Assembly: GCF_002836475.1 (NCBI RefSeq)
Contig: NZ_PJBJ01000022.1
Coordinates: forward strand, 434,001 to 498,000
Length of the DNA: 64,000 nucleotides
Source of the DNA: Flavobacterium sp. ALD4
GTDB lineage: Bacteria; Bacteroidota; Bacteroidia; Flavobacteriales; Flavobacteriaceae
Direction: 5' to 3'
The position numbers and the translations under genes were made by a program. Shown one piece after another: positions 46,690 through 55,920 of this stretch. How positions within the stretch are numbered: position 1 is the first letter of the stretch; every line of letters begins with the position of its first letter. Below the pieces are notes generated by a model. The model searched no databases and had not been told where the DNA came from. It saw only the letters and a list, made by a program, of their open reading frames with translations.

Positions 46690-46735
46690 ATTTTTGAAAT
46701 TAAATATCCTGTATTAAGTACAAGGATAGTTTTTG

Positions 46736-46743
46736 CAAAGATA
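46736..46743 (-). promoter_or_regulatory. Candidate -7 box for the DEAD-box helicase gene
   Basis: TATCTTTG in gene sense matches TAnnTTTG; no clear -33 partner at 19 bp. Leader of about 40 nt. Confidence 0.4.
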
Positions 46744-46822
46744 GTATTATTATTTTTGATGCTTATTTATTACTCGTTTTCATGTAGATTTACACTCGTT
46801 TTGAACGACCTTATGAGGTTAA

Positions 46823-47860
46823 TCAAATGTTGTTGTTATTGGCTTTTATAAAATCAGTCACCAAGTAACCAATTAGTTTACCTATCAAATGAGTATTTTT
46901 TTCTTCTCCTAATTCAGGTGCGCCTTCACATATATGTATATAGGCTGCATTTTTGTTTTTACCAAAAAAAGAAATAAACTGCCTGAGTTGTTCTACTGAG
47001 AAACCACTCAATGTCATGGCGCTACTCGCAATATTTGGAATGGCATCTAAATCAATTTCAATTCCGAAAAAATCAGTTTTTATAAATTCAAGGGCATTAA
47101 CCATTTCTTGGTTAAAGTCTTTTTCCTTTCTGATAGCGAGGCTGTCATAAGTGTTGTATCGTACTCGGTCCTCTGTTTTTTTGATCATGTCTAAAACACT
47201 TTTAGAGGTGTAGTTTTCGTGTAATCCAAAAATAAAATATTTTTTAAGAAAGCCTTCTTCGTAAGCGTATGAAAAACCATTTCCGCTGTGTCGTCCCTCC
47301 AGGATTCTAAAGTCAGAATGAGCGTCAAAATTGATTGCATTTACCGGTTTTCCTTTTGCAAGGGCAGTACCTTTTATATTACCGTAGGAATTATTGTGAC
47401 CACCACCAATTATGATTGGAGTTTTACCAGATTTGATTATATTAAAAATAATATGAGAAACATCTTTGTCAATCTTTTCAACTAATTGACTTAATTTGGA
47501 GCGGTCATCGATATCATGAAAATTTAAATGTTCCACTTCTTTCATTTCTTCAGAAACATTAACTTGGCCTAGGACAATAAGTTGGCTCCCTTTACAAAAA
47601 CGGTTATGCTGTATGTTGGCAATATTTTTAATAGCTGTGTCCCATGCCGAGGCTGCTCCCGGTCTCCCAAAATTGGCTCTTATGCCTATGTCTTCGGGGA
47701 TACCTAATAGAACATACTTAGCTTCAGTGGTTTGTAGAAATGCAATGGGATCCTCTCCTTTTGGTATTGTAATCATTTTCTCGCCAAATTTTATTTCACC
47801 ACTTCTATGGTTGGTAATTTTGGCAAGGTCATTTATTGTAAAAGGTATAAGCTTCTCCAT
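46823..47860 (-). CDS. hutG: Formimidoylglutamase (arginase/ureohydrolase family)
   Basis: A 345-residue binuclear-manganese hydrolase. Metal motifs: GGGHNNS (His), NFDAHSDFR (Asp-x-His-x-Asp) and GIEIDLDAIP (Asp-x-Asp). The arginase family also includes agmatinases. The HutG assignment rests on imidazolonepropionase lying next in the same orientation, so both would act in histidine catabolism: formimidoylglutamate to glutamate and formamide. ATG at 47860 (MEKLIPFTINDL) is preferred over one 24 bases upstream that only adds MKKYYFFF. hutH and hutU are not in the window. Confidence 0.85.
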   Translation of the reverse strand: MEKLIPFTINDLAKITNHRSGEIKFGEKMITIPKGEDPIAFLQTTEAKYVLLGIPEDIGIRANFGRPGAASAWDTAIKNIANIQHNRFCKGSQLIVLGQVNVSEEMKEVEHLNFHDIDDRSKLSQLVEKIDKDVSHIIFNIIKSGKTPIIIGGGHNNSYGNIKGTALAKGKPVNAINFDAHSDFRILEGRHSGNGFSYAYEEGFLKKYFIFGLHENYTSKSVLDMIKKTEDRVRYNTYDSLAIRKEKDFNQEMVNALEFIKTDFFGIEIDLDAIPNIASSAMTLSGFSVEQLRQFISFFGKNKNAAYIHICEGAPELGEEKNTHLIGKLIGYLVTDFIKANNNNI

Positions 47861-47932
47861 AAAAAAAAAATAATATTTTTTCAAAAATACTATAATTGTT
47901 GTAACTTACGTTAGTACTTCAATATATATTGT

Positions 47933-47940
47933 TAAATTTG
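47933..47940 (+). promoter_or_regulatory. Candidate -7 box for the coiled-coil protein gene
   Basis: TAAATTTG matches TAnnTTTG exactly, 22 bp before the ATG at 47963; the -33 region has TTAG instead of TTTG. Confidence 0.45.
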
Positions 47941-47962
47941 AAAAAAAAATAAAATATTAAAG

Positions 47963-48847
47963 ATGGAAAATCAAAAAAGTAGTTCAAGTCTGAAGGCAGT
48001 TATCGCTGTATTAGCGGTTTTATTAGTGGGAAGCTTAATTTATATATTTAAGGTTACTTCTGATGTGAAAACGGTGCAAACAGAATTGAAAAGTACGATG
48101 ACTGATAAAGAACTAGTCATGAAAGATTTACAAGAATTAAAAACGACTTATGATGCAGCAATTTCTGAAAATACTTCCATGTCTGATGAGTTGATTCAAG
48201 AAAGAGACAAAGTTGTTAGTTTAATGGCTGATTTAAATAAGTCTAAAGGGGATGTAGCTTCAATGGCTAAATACAAAAAGCAATTTTTTGCACTTCAAAA
48301 CAACATGAAAGCTTTAATGGCCGAAAATGAAGGTTTAAAAAAGGAAAACACAACCTTAACTACACAACGTGATAGTACGGTAATTGTACTTGGAGTATCT
48401 AAAAAATACAATGAGGTTTTAGTTGGTCAAAATGAAGAATTAGCAAAAACGGTAGAAAAAGCTTCAAAATTAACTGTTTTGAATATGAAAGGTTCGGCAT
48501 TTAAAGTAAGAAATTCAGGAAAGCAAATCGAAACGGACAAAGCTAGCAGAGCAGATATGCTTAAAGTTAGTTTTACAATTGCTGCAAATCAAGTTGCAAA
48601 GTCAGGAGATAAAACTTATTATGTTCAAGTTATTGACGGAAAGAATAATGTTTTAGGAGATAAAAAAGCGGTAAGTTTTGGTGATGATACACTGACGTAT
48701 AGCTTCATGACTACTGTAAAATATGAAAATAAAACAGTTCAGGTTACAGAAAATTTACCTGGTAAAGATTTTGCAAAAGGAACTTACTATGTAAACGTTT
48801 TTGATAAAAATGAAATCGTTTCAAAAACTAGTTTTATTTTGAACTAA
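47963..48847 (+). CDS. Membrane-anchored coiled-coil protein of unknown function
   Basis: A 294-residue protein: N-terminal membrane segment (AVIAVLAVLLVGSLIYIFKV), a coiled coil over about residues 33-175 with heptad Leu/Met spacing and many Lys/Glu, then a beta-rich C-terminal domain of ~110 residues (KVSFTIAANQVAKSG, KTYYVQVIDGKNNVLGDK, TYYVNVFDKNEIVSKTSFIL). No named family is recognised, though the layout is conserved-looking and periplasmic. It sits between hutG and hutI but on the opposite strand, so it interrupts the hut cluster. Confidence 0.8.
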   Translation: MENQKSSSSLKAVIAVLAVLLVGSLIYIFKVTSDVKTVQTELKSTMTDKELVMKDLQELKTTYDAAISENTSMSDELIQERDKVVSLMADLNKSKGDVASMAKYKKQFFALQNNMKALMAENEGLKKENTTLTTQRDSTVIVLGVSKKYNEVLVGQNEELAKTVEKASKLTVLNMKGSAFKVRNSGKQIETDKASRADMLKVSFTIAANQVAKSGDKTYYVQVIDGKNNVLGDKKAVSFGDDTLTYSFMTTVKYENKTVQVTENLPGKDFAKGTYYVNVFDKNEIVSKTSFILN

Positions 48848-48865
48848 GTATAAACTTGCATTCAA

Positions 48866-48900
48866 TAAAAAAAGAGGAGCTTAATAGCTCCTCTTTTTTT
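48866..48900. terminator. Bidirectional terminator
   Basis: Stem aaaaagaggagc / gctcctcttttt around ttaata. It separates the coiled-coil gene from convergent hutI; its T run overlaps the hutI stop codon. Confidence 0.92.
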
Positions 48901-50137
48901 ATGTAATAATTTTTCCTTCAAGAAATACGCTATCTATTAAGTTACTCCCAAAAGCATAAGGCAATTGGTAGTAGGAAGGGATTGGTTTCGTGATAATAAA
49001 GTTAGCTTTTTTACCAATAGTTATGCTTCCGTGGGTATCCGAAATTCCCATTGCATATGCTCCGTTGATGGTGGCGGCGTTAATGGCTTCCTCAGGAGTC
49101 ATTTTCATTTTAATGCAGGCAGTTGCCACAACAAAATTCATATTTCCGGAGGGGGTGGAACCAGGGTTATAATCCGTAGCGAGTGCCAGTGGAAGACCAG
49201 CTGAAATCATTTCACGGGCCGGGGTATAAGGAATACTCAAAAAATAAGAGCAGGAAGGTAAGGCTACAGGCATCGTTTCTGTATTTTTTAATGCTTCGAT
49301 ATCTTCTGTTGTCATTACCTCAAGATGATCCACAGATAACGCCTTGTATTTTACCCCTGCTTGAATTCCACCGATGGAATTGAACTGGTTCACATGAATT
49401 TTTGGCTTTAGGCCAAAGTGTATTCCGGCTTTCATAATCTCTTCTGTTTCTTCAACAGTAAAATAACCAGTCTCACAAAATACATCTATGAACTGCGCCA
49501 GATTATTTTTGGAGATTTCCGGAAGCATATTGTTAATTAGAATCGCTATATAGCCTTTTCGATCTTCTTTGTATTCTAAGGGAATGGCATGGGCGCCTAA
49601 AAACGTGGCTTTTATCGATATGGGATAGTTTTGCGCTAGTTGTTTGATGACTCGAAGCATTTTTAATTCTCCGTCTATCGTTAACCCATAACCCGATTTG
49701 ATTTCGACTGCTCCAGTTCCTAAGCGCATCACTTCTTCTAAACGTTCTTTCGATTGATTGTAGATTTCTTTTTCAGTTGCATCGTTCAGCTTTTTAGCTG
49801 AATTTAAGATTCCACCACCGCGATTGGCTATTTCCTCATAGCTGAGTCCGTTGATGCGATCCACGAATTCCTGTTCGCGATTGCCTGCGTAAACAATATG
49901 GGTATGACTGTCGCACCATGAGGGCAATATCATTTTTCCTGTGGCGTCGATAGTTTGATCTGCTTTGTTTTTAGGTAAATTATTCATATGACCAAAATCA
50001 GCAATCAAATTGTCTTCTATAAACAAGTAGGCGTTTTTGATGGTCGGTAGTATAGCCATTGCAGCACCAGAAACTTTGGCAACTGCTGTTTCTCGTACTT
50101 GAAGTAATTCCTTTATATTTATGATTAATGTAGTCAA
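48899..50137 (-). CDS. hutI: Imidazolonepropionase
   Basis: A 412-residue amidohydrolase that opens imidazolonepropionate to formimidoylglutamate, the step before HutG. Metal motif HxH is CDSHTHIVYAGNRE; further signatures are ISIKATFLGAHAIP, DVFCETGYFTVEE, LKPKIHVNQFNSIGG, SVDHLEVMT and ALATDYNPGSTPSGNM. Start is TTG at 50137. It is 13 bp downstream of the glutamine cyclotransferase gene and may be transcribed with it. Confidence 0.96.
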   Translation of the reverse strand: MTTLIINIKELLQVRETAVAKVSGAAMAILPTIKNAYLFIEDNLIADFGHMNNLPKNKADQTIDATGKMILPSWCDSHTHIVYAGNREQEFVDRINGLSYEEIANRGGGILNSAKKLNDATEKEIYNQSKERLEEVMRLGTGAVEIKSGYGLTIDGELKMLRVIKQLAQNYPISIKATFLGAHAIPLEYKEDRKGYIAILINNMLPEISKNNLAQFIDVFCETGYFTVEETEEIMKAGIHFGLKPKIHVNQFNSIGGIQAGVKYKALSVDHLEVMTTEDIEALKNTETMPVALPSCSYFLSIPYTPAREMISAGLPLALATDYNPGSTPSGNMNFVVATACIKMKMTPEEAINAATINGAYAMGISDTHGSITIGKKANFIITKPIPSYYQLPYAFGSNLIDSVFLEGKIIT

Positions 50138-50150
50138 TGTTGTTTTTTAT

Positions 50151-51200
50151 TTATTCAGAAACGGTGATTTCAAATGTTTTATCCCAGTTTTTACCGGTGA
50201 CAAAAATAGTTCCAGTTTTTGGGTTGTACGCAATCCCATTCAAGACTTCGGCTGTTGTATTTTTGACCATTTTTCTAAGGCCAGAGAGGTCGATAATTCC
50301 TTCAACTGCCCCATTTTTCGGATTTACTACTGCGATTGCATCTTTTTGCCAAACATTTGCATAGAATTTACCGTTAATATATTCTAATTCATTGATCGAT
50401 TTTATTTTAGCTTTACCAGAGTAGACGTTTATATAATCCAGCATTTCTAGATTTTCAGGGTTTGTTGTCCAAATTTTTTCTGTTCCGTCAGATTGGTAAA
50501 TATTTTTCCCATCATTAGTCATTCCCCATCCTTCAATATCTTTAGTAAAGGCAAAGGTTTTCTCTAATTTTAATGTATTAGCATCATAGATAAAGCCTGT
50601 TTTTTCTTGCCATGTTAATTGATACAATTTGTCATTCAGAAAAGTAATTCCTTCGCCAAAATATTTAGAATCAAGATTTACCTGCTTATAGATTTTTCCA
50701 GTTTTGTAATCGTATTTTCTGAAATAAGAAGCCCCTTTTTGCCCTGTACTTTCATAAAGAGTGTCTTTGTAAAACTCTAGACCTTCTGTAAATGAAAGCG
50801 TATCATGTGGGTGGATATTTACAATTTTATACTTCAATAATTTGGGTTGTACGCTTGATACTAGTTCTACTCTTGCGGTTGCTTCTGAATTTTCACCTTC
50901 GTAGAACACCAAGGCTTTTAGGTTTTGGTAACCCAGTTTTTGGTCTTTTAATTCAAAAGTAAGTTTTGCTAGACCATTTGTGACTCCAACCTTAGAATCA
51001 TTTACATAGTATACGGTGCTATCTACATCTTTAGATTCTAAGTTCAAAATTTCTAAATTTAGTGCTTGCTCAGGGGTGTATTTTGCCGCAAATGTTGAAG
51101 TGTTGAAATTAAATATAGTATTTTCTCCTTTTTTTGTACCTCCACAATTAGAAATAGTCATTGCTAATAAAATGACTGATAGTACGTTATAATTTTTCAT
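50151..51200 (-). CDS. Glutaminyl-peptide cyclotransferase-like lipoprotein (glutamine cyclotransferase)
   Basis: A 349-residue lipoprotein (lipobox TISNCGG). The first ~110 residues are a cadherin/Ig-like region; from about 120 a five-bladed propeller of the plant/bacterial glutamine cyclotransferase family follows: HDTLSFTEGLEFYKDTLYES, GEGITFLNDKLYQLTWQEKT, KDIEGWGMTNDGKNIYQSDG, INELEYINGKFYANVWQKD and VLNGIAYNPKTGTIFVTGKNW. It would form N-terminal pyroglutamate on exported proteins, a known modification in Bacteroidota. Confidence 0.9.
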   Translation of the reverse strand: MKNYNVLSVILLAMTISNCGGTKKGENTIFNFNTSTFAAKYTPEQALNLEILNLESKDVDSTVYYVNDSKVGVTNGLAKLTFELKDQKLGYQNLKALVFYEGENSEATARVELVSSVQPKLLKYKIVNIHPHDTLSFTEGLEFYKDTLYESTGQKGASYFRKYDYKTGKIYKQVNLDSKYFGEGITFLNDKLYQLTWQEKTGFIYDANTLKLEKTFAFTKDIEGWGMTNDGKNIYQSDGTEKIWTTNPENLEMLDYINVYSGKAKIKSINELEYINGKFYANVWQKDAIAVVNPKNGAVEGIIDLSGLRKMVKNTTAEVLNGIAYNPKTGTIFVTGKNWDKTFEITVSE

Positions 51201-51254
51201 AGTATGAATTTAGAATATACCAATATACAATGTTATTTTAACGGAGCAAAGCGC

Positions 51255-51284
51255 TTGCAAAAATATAAAAAGATTGTATATTTG
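51255..51284 (+). promoter_or_regulatory. Promoter of the SRP RNA gene
   Basis: TTG at 51255-51257, 19-nt spacer, TATATTTG at 51277-51284; the mature RNA begins about 5 nt later. A textbook Bacteroidota promoter. Confidence 0.85.
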
Positions 51285-51288
51285 CACC

Positions 51289-51381
51289 GGCAAGTCCTAC
51301 ACGACCAGCTCCTGCAGACTCCCCCAGGATGGGAACATAGCAAGGGTACGTGGTTGAGCGGTGCGATGTAGGTCGCTTGCC
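51289..51381 (+). ncRNA. ffs: Signal recognition particle RNA, small bacterial type
   Basis: A 93-nt RNA closed by complementary ends (ggcaag / cttgcc) and folding to one long hairpin: cctac...gtagg inside, then the apical domain with cagactcccccaggatgg, GGAA tetraloop, and asymmetric loop agcaaggg that binds Ffh. A T run follows directly as terminator. The preceding promoter and the size agree with a 4.5S-type SRP RNA. Confidence 0.93.
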
Positions 51382-51442
51382 ATTTTTTTAATCTGAATTC
51401 ATTTCAGATTTTCAATATATTTTTAGAGAATTCAAAAAAAAG

Positions 51443-51469
51443 TAGTCTTCCTTCGGGAGGATTTTTTTA
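51443..51469 (+). terminator. Hairpin with UUCG tetraloop
   Basis: Stem gtcttcc / ggaggat (one G-U pair) capped by ttcg, then seven T. It is probably a second terminator behind ffs; TATTTTTG overlapping its end (51468-51475) could be the -7 box of the next gene. Confidence 0.7.
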
Positions 51470-51496
51470 TTTTTGGTCAAACCAATAAAAGCAACC

Positions 51497-52300
51497 ATGG
51501 GTAAAGTAGTTTTGATTACAGGAGGTTCGTCCGGAATAGGGAAGTCCATTGGAGAGTTTTTACATCATAAAGGCTTTGTTGTTTATGGAACGAGCAGAAA
51601 CCCGGAACGGGTACTCAACTCTATTTTTCCATTAGTCGCTTTAGATGTTCGTAATTCAGAATCAATTCAAGCTGCTGTTACAAAAATAATCGCCAGTTCG
51701 GGTAGATTAGATATTGTTATTAATAATGCAGGTGTCGGAATCACAGGACCAATGGAAGAAATACCTTCAGAAGAGATAAAAAACAACTTTGAGACTAACT
51801 TCTTCGGGCCTATTGAAGTGATGAAGGCTGCGTTGCCACAAATGCGTGCACAAAAATCAGGTTTGATTATTAACGTTACTTCTATTGCTGGATATATGGG
51901 TTTGCCTTATCGCTCCATTTACTCTGCGTCTAAGGGAGCTTTAGAACTAATAACCGAGGCACTACGTATGGAAGTGAAGTCCTTTGGAATTCACATCACG
52001 AATGTTGCTCCGGGTGATTTTGCCACGAATATTGCTTCAGGACGTTATCATGCACCAGTCATAAAGGGCTCTGCTTATGAGGCTTCTTATGGGGAATCAT
52101 TGCGGACGATGGATGAGCATGTTGATGGCGGTAGTAATCCAAATGAAATGGCAGAAGCAGTTTATAAAATTATTCAGACTAAAGAGCCGAATGTTCATTA
52201 TAAAGTAGGGGCTTTTATGCAGCAATTTTCGATTGTATTGAAACGAATTCTTCCTGATAAAGTTTATGAAAAAATGCTCATGAACCATTATAAGTTGTAA
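51497..52300 (+). CDS. Short-chain dehydrogenase/reductase (SDR)
   Basis: A 267-residue classical SDR. N-terminal dinucleotide motif VVLITGGSSGIGKSIGEF, NNAG motif VINNAGVGITGPME, catalytic Ser in INVTSIAGYMG and YxxxK in YRSIYSASKGALELITEA. The loop after the active site (TNVAPGDFATNIASGRYH) fits family members acting on carbonyl lipids or retinol-like substrates, but the substrate is unknown. ATG at 51497 begins directly at the Rossmann strand; a TTG 24 bases upstream is less likely. Confidence 0.92.
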   Translation: MGKVVLITGGSSGIGKSIGEFLHHKGFVVYGTSRNPERVLNSIFPLVALDVRNSESIQAAVTKIIASSGRLDIVINNAGVGITGPMEEIPSEEIKNNFETNFFGPIEVMKAALPQMRAQKSGLIINVTSIAGYMGLPYRSIYSASKGALELITEALRMEVKSFGIHITNVAPGDFATNIASGRYHAPVIKGSAYEASYGESLRTMDEHVDGGSNPNEMAEAVYKIIQTKEPNVHYKVGAFMQQFSIVLKRILPDKVYEKMLMNHYKL

Positions 52301-52315
52301 TTTGCATCAAATTAG

Positions 52316-52408
52316 CGTGAGAGACTGAAGCGGAAATCCTTTTACTTTTTAGGAAAAGATTGTAGTGGAAAGCTCGACCCGAAGTTTTTACTAAGGGGCA
52401 CACCCAAA
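52316..52408 (+). ncRNA. Probable structured RNA element upstream of the aldolase gene
   Basis: The 140-bp gap holds a GC-balanced block unlike its surroundings: gagactgaagcggaaatcctttt, a loop, aaaagattgtagtggaaagctcgacccgaag, then ctaaggggcacaccc. A hairpin pairs aatcctttt with aaaagatt (one bulged C), and gaccc can pair with ggggc. The tandem agcggaaa / agtggaaa motifs resemble an element I recall as recurring in flavobacterial intergenic regions, possibly the Flavo-1 motif, but I cannot confirm the family. It lies 32 bp before the aldolase start, so it could be a leader element, or a trailer of the SDR gene. Confidence 0.45.
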
Positions 52409-52439
52409 ATACAAACACACAATTTAACAAACATATATT

Positions 52440-53096
52440 ATGAAGTTTTTTATTGACACGGCTAATTTAGCTCAAATTAAGGAAGCGCAAGCGTTAGGTG
52501 TTTTAGACGGAGTTACTACAAATCCATCATTGATGGCTAAAGAGGGAATTACCGGAAAAAACAGCATTTTGAAGCATTATGTTGACATCTGTAATCTTGT
52601 TGACGGGGATGTAAGTGCTGAAGTTAATGCGCTTGATTATGACGGAATGATTAAAGAAGGAGAAGAGTTAGCTGATTTGCATGATCAAATTGTCGTGAAA
52701 TTGCCAATGACCAAAGAAGGTGTTATGGCTGCTAAATACTTTTCTGATAAAGGTGTTAAAACGAATGTAACATTAGTATTTTCTGCAGGTCAAGCTTTAT
52801 TGGCTGCCAAAGCAGGTGCAACTTATGTTTCTCCATTTATAGGTCGTTTAGATGATATTTCTACGGATGGATTGGCATTGATTGAAGAAATAAGATTGAT
52901 TTATGATAACTACGGTTACGAAACTCAAATTCTTGCTGCTTCAGTACGTCATACTATGCACATTGTGAACTGTGCTAAAATTGGCGCTGATGTTATGACA
53001 GGCCCTCTTTCTGCAATTTACGGATTGTTGAAACACCCATTGACAGATATCGGTTTAGCACAATTTGTTGCTGATTTTGAAAAAGGAAATAAATAA
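52440..53096 (+). CDS. fsa: Fructose-6-phosphate aldolase / small transaldolase (FSA/TalC type)
   Basis: A 218-residue Schiff-base aldolase. N-terminal [32 protein letters not shown], Lys-containing [11 protein letters not shown], and [12 protein letters not shown] are the family signatures. The catalytic lysine is in VVKLPMT. Bacteroidota members of this short family are usually annotated as transaldolases acting in the pentose phosphate pathway; enzymatic type (FSA or transaldolase) cannot be settled by eye. Followed by a strong terminator. Confidence 0.93.
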   Translation: MKFFIDTANLAQIKEAQALGVLDGVTTNPSLMAKEGITGKNSILKHYVDICNLVDGDVSAEVNALDYDGMIKEGEELADLHDQIVVKLPMTKEGVMAAKYFSDKGVKTNVTLVFSAGQALLAAKAGATYVSPFIGRLDDISTDGLALIEEIRLIYDNYGYETQILAASVRHTMHIVNCAKIGADVMTGPLSAIYGLLKHPLTDIGLAQFVADFEKGNK

Positions 53097-53170
53097 GGTT
53101 TGCATATAGAAGATTGAGGTTAGAAGTTTTGCGATTGGCATTACCGTAATCTCTTTCCTTCACATTATAT

Positions 53171-53205
53171 AAAAAGTCCTATTTGCAGCTGCAAATAGGA
53201 TTTTT
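53171..53205. terminator. Terminator, perfect palindromic hairpin
   Basis: tcctatttgca / tgcaaatagga with flanking A and T runs. It separates fsa from convergent fahA. Confidence 0.9.
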
Positions 53206-53232
53206 CTATGAAATATTAATCTTAGTTGCAAA

Positions 53233-54516
53233 TTACTTTCTTACAAAAGGAGGTAATAACTTAGTGGAAATTTCTCCAAAACCAATTCGTACTTGTCCGT
53301 TTTGACAAAATCCTTTCATGATTACAGTATCGTTATCATTTATGAATTTACGTTCTGTTCCGTCACTCATCTTAATAGGGTTTTTTCCTCCCCAAGTCAA
53401 TTCAAGCATAGAGCCATAACCCTCTGGTGTAGGTCCTGAAATCGTTCCCGATCCCATCATGTCCCCAGAATTTACACGACAACCGTTTGAGGTATGGTGT
53501 GTTAATTGTTGGTTCATGGTCCAATACATGTACTTAAAATTAGAGTTGCTTATAACAGTAGGTTGTGCATTTTCCGGTTGTATGGCAGCTTGTAAATGGA
53601 TATCGAAGGAATGTTTCCCTTTCTGTTGCAAATAAGGAAGCGGACTAGGGTCTTGTTTCGGGCTTGGAACTCTAAAAGGCTCCAGCGCATCCATAGTTAC
53701 AATCCAAGGTGAAATTGATGATGCAAAACTTTTTGCCAAGAAGGGGCCAAGTGGCACATATTCCCATTTTTGAATGTCTCGAGCGCTCCAGTCATTCAAT
53801 AAAACCATTCCGAAAATATAGTCTTCCGCCTCGTTGATAGGAATCATTTCCCCCATAACGTTAGCATCAGTAGTAATAAAAGCGGTTTCCAGTTCGAAAT
53901 CGATTAAACGGGAAGGTCCAAAAACAGGGGTAGTTTCGCCAGCAGGTAATGTTTGACCAATAGGTCTGTGTACCGGAATTCCTGAAGGTATTATGGTAGA
54001 ACTTCTTCCATGATATCCTACAGGAATATGAAGCCAGTTAGGCAATAAAGCGTTATCCGGGTCACGAAACATTTTTCCTACATTAGTAGCATGTTCTTTG
54101 CTGGAATAGAAGTCAGTATAGTCACCGATAAGAACAGGCAACTGCATTTCCACTTCATCCATATTGAAAATAACGATATCTCTATGATTCGCAATGTCCC
54201 TTAATTTAGGATTGTTTTCATCGAATATGTCCGCAATACGATTTCTTACTAATCGCCATGTTTTCTTACCGTCTGATATGAAATCATTTAAAGTGTCTTG
54301 CATGAACATATCATCAGTCAATTCAATGCCTTCAAAGTAATTTAATTGCTGTAAAGCTCCTAAATCTATAGCGAAATCACCAATTCTAGTACCTACAGTT
54401 ACTACATTTTCTTTAGTAAGAAAAACTCCGAAAGGAATATTTTGAATTGGAAAATCACTTTTTGCGGGTACTTCTAACCATGATTTTCTTTTGGTATCGT
54501 TGGCGGTTATCGACAT
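53233..54516 (-). CDS. fahA: Fumarylacetoacetase
   Basis: A 427-residue hydrolase of the last step of tyrosine and phenylalanine breakdown, giving fumarate and acetoacetate. The N-terminal SH3-like domain (LEVPAKSDFPIQNIPFGVF) is followed by the metal-binding hydrolase domain: YTDFYSSKEHATNVGKMFRD, PVGYHGRSSTIIPSG, DFELETAFITT, LLNDWSARDIQKWEYVPLG and NSGDMMGSGTISGP. Full length. Divergent from glyA, and both have recognisable -7 boxes in the shared gap. Confidence 0.96.
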   Translation of the reverse strand: MSITANDTKRKSWLEVPAKSDFPIQNIPFGVFLTKENVVTVGTRIGDFAIDLGALQQLNYFEGIELTDDMFMQDTLNDFISDGKKTWRLVRNRIADIFDENNPKLRDIANHRDIVIFNMDEVEMQLPVLIGDYTDFYSSKEHATNVGKMFRDPDNALLPNWLHIPVGYHGRSSTIIPSGIPVHRPIGQTLPAGETTPVFGPSRLIDFELETAFITTDANVMGEMIPINEAEDYIFGMVLLNDWSARDIQKWEYVPLGPFLAKSFASSISPWIVTMDALEPFRVPSPKQDPSPLPYLQQKGKHSFDIHLQAAIQPENAQPTVISNSNFKYMYWTMNQQLTHHTSNGCRVNSGDMMGSGTISGPTPEGYGSMLELTWGGKNPIKMSDGTERKFINDNDTVIMKGFCQNGQVRIGFGEISTKLLPPFVRK

Positions 54517-54549
54517 AATATGTTAATTGTTTTGTTGAAAAATATACTT

Positions 54550-54580
54550 CAAATATATTATAATCTAACAGTTTCACAAA
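54550..54580 (-). promoter_or_regulatory. Promoter of fahA
   Basis: In gene sense TTTG (54580-54577), 19-nt spacer, TATATTTG (54557-54550). Exact match to the Bacteroidota consensus, about 28 nt before the expected leader end at 54516. Confidence 0.8.
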
Positions 54581-54589
54581 GGTTTTTTG

Positions 54590-54597
54590 TATTTTTG
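54590..54597 (+). promoter_or_regulatory. Candidate -7 box for glyA
   Basis: TATTTTTG matches TAnnTTTG, 25 bp before the ATG; the -33 element is poor. Confidence 0.5.
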
Positions 54598-54622
54598 CTT
54601 CAAATTAACTAAAAACAACGAA

Positions 54623-55897
54623 ATGCAACGCGACAAACAAATTTTCGACCTTATTCTAGAAGAACAAGAAAGACAAATACACGGATTAGAATTAATTGCT
54701 TCAGAGAATTTCGCAAGTGATGAGGTAATGGAGGCAGCTGGTTCTGTTTTGACCAACAAATATGCGGAAGGATATCCTGGAAAAAGATACTACGGAGGTT
54801 GTGAAGTAGTGGATGTCGTTGAGCAAATTGCAATTGACAGAGCTAAAGAATTATTTGGGGCTGAATATGCCAATGTGCAGCCACATTCAGGTTCACAGGC
54901 TAATACAGCCGTTTTCTTTGCTTGCCTGAAGCCAGGAGACAAGATTCTTGGTTTTGACTTGTCCCATGGTGGACACTTAACGCACGGTTCTCCTGTGAAT
55001 TTTTCAGGGCGTTTGTATACTCCCTCTTTCTACGGTGTTGAGCGTGAAACGGGGCGTTTAGATTATGATAAAATTCAAGAAATTGCGATAAAAGAACAGC
55101 CAAAAATGATCATCGCAGGAGCTTCGGCTTATTCCCGTGATATGGATTTTGAACGTTTTAGAGTAATTGCAGATAGTGTTGGTGCTATTTTATTAGCTGA
55201 TATTTCGCATCCTTCAGGATTAATTGCTAAAGGACTGTTAAATGACCCAATTCCTCATTGTCATATTGTAACGACGACTACCCATAAAACATTGCGTGGA
55301 CCTCGTGGAGGTTTAATTATGATGGGTAAAGATTTTCCTAATCCATTTGGTTTAACAACTCCTAAAGGAGATATCAGAATGATGTCTTCATTATTGGATT
55401 TAGCTGTTTTTCCTGGAAATCAAGGAGGACCTTTAATGCATATCATTGCTGCAAAAGCAGTTGCATTTGGTGAAGCTTTACAAGATGAATTCTTTACGTA
55501 CGCTTTACAATTGCAAAAAAATGCCAAAGCAATGGCGGAAGCTTTCGTAAAAAGAGGATACGATATCATTTCAGGAGGTACAGACAACCACATGATGTTG
55601 ATTGATTTAAGAAACAAAGGGATTTCTGGAAAAGAAGCTGAAAATGCATTAGTAAAAGCAGAAATTACTGTAAATAAAAATATGGTTCCATTTGATGATA
55701 AGTCACCATTTGTAACTTCCGGTATTCGTGTTGGAACGCCAGCTATTACCACTCGTGGATTAGTTGAGCAAGACATGGACGCGATCGTTGACTTAATCGA
55801 CAGGGTGATTATGGATCACACAAATGAAGCGGTTATAGAACAAGTCGCTAATGAAGTTAACGAAATGATGAGCGAAAGAGCTATTTTTGTTTTCTAA
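54623..55897 (+). CDS. glyA: Serine hydroxymethyltransferase
   Basis: A 424-residue PLP enzyme interconverting serine and glycine with tetrahydrofolate. Signatures: [68 protein letters not shown], and the PLP lysine in [17 protein letters not shown] at 54623 ([11 protein letters not shown]) matches the family start; an upstream in-frame start would overlap the promoter. It is the first of a run of same-strand genes to 57177. Confidence 0.97.
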   Translation: MQRDKQIFDLILEEQERQIHGLELIASENFASDEVMEAAGSVLTNKYAEGYPGKRYYGGCEVVDVVEQIAIDRAKELFGAEYANVQPHSGSQANTAVFFACLKPGDKILGFDLSHGGHLTHGSPVNFSGRLYTPSFYGVERETGRLDYDKIQEIAIKEQPKMIIAGASAYSRDMDFERFRVIADSVGAILLADISHPSGLIAKGLLNDPIPHCHIVTTTTHKTLRGPRGGLIMMGKDFPNPFGLTTPKGDIRMMSSLLDLAVFPGNQGGPLMHIIAAKAVAFGEALQDEFFTYALQLQKNAKAMAEAFVKRGYDIISGGTDNHMMLIDLRNKGISGKEAENALVKAEITVNKNMVPFDDKSPFVTSGIRVGTPAITTRGLVEQDMDAIVDLIDRVIMDHTNEAVIEQVANEVNEMMSERAIFVF

Positions 55898-55920
55898 AAT
55901 AAAATAAGTGATACCGTTTT

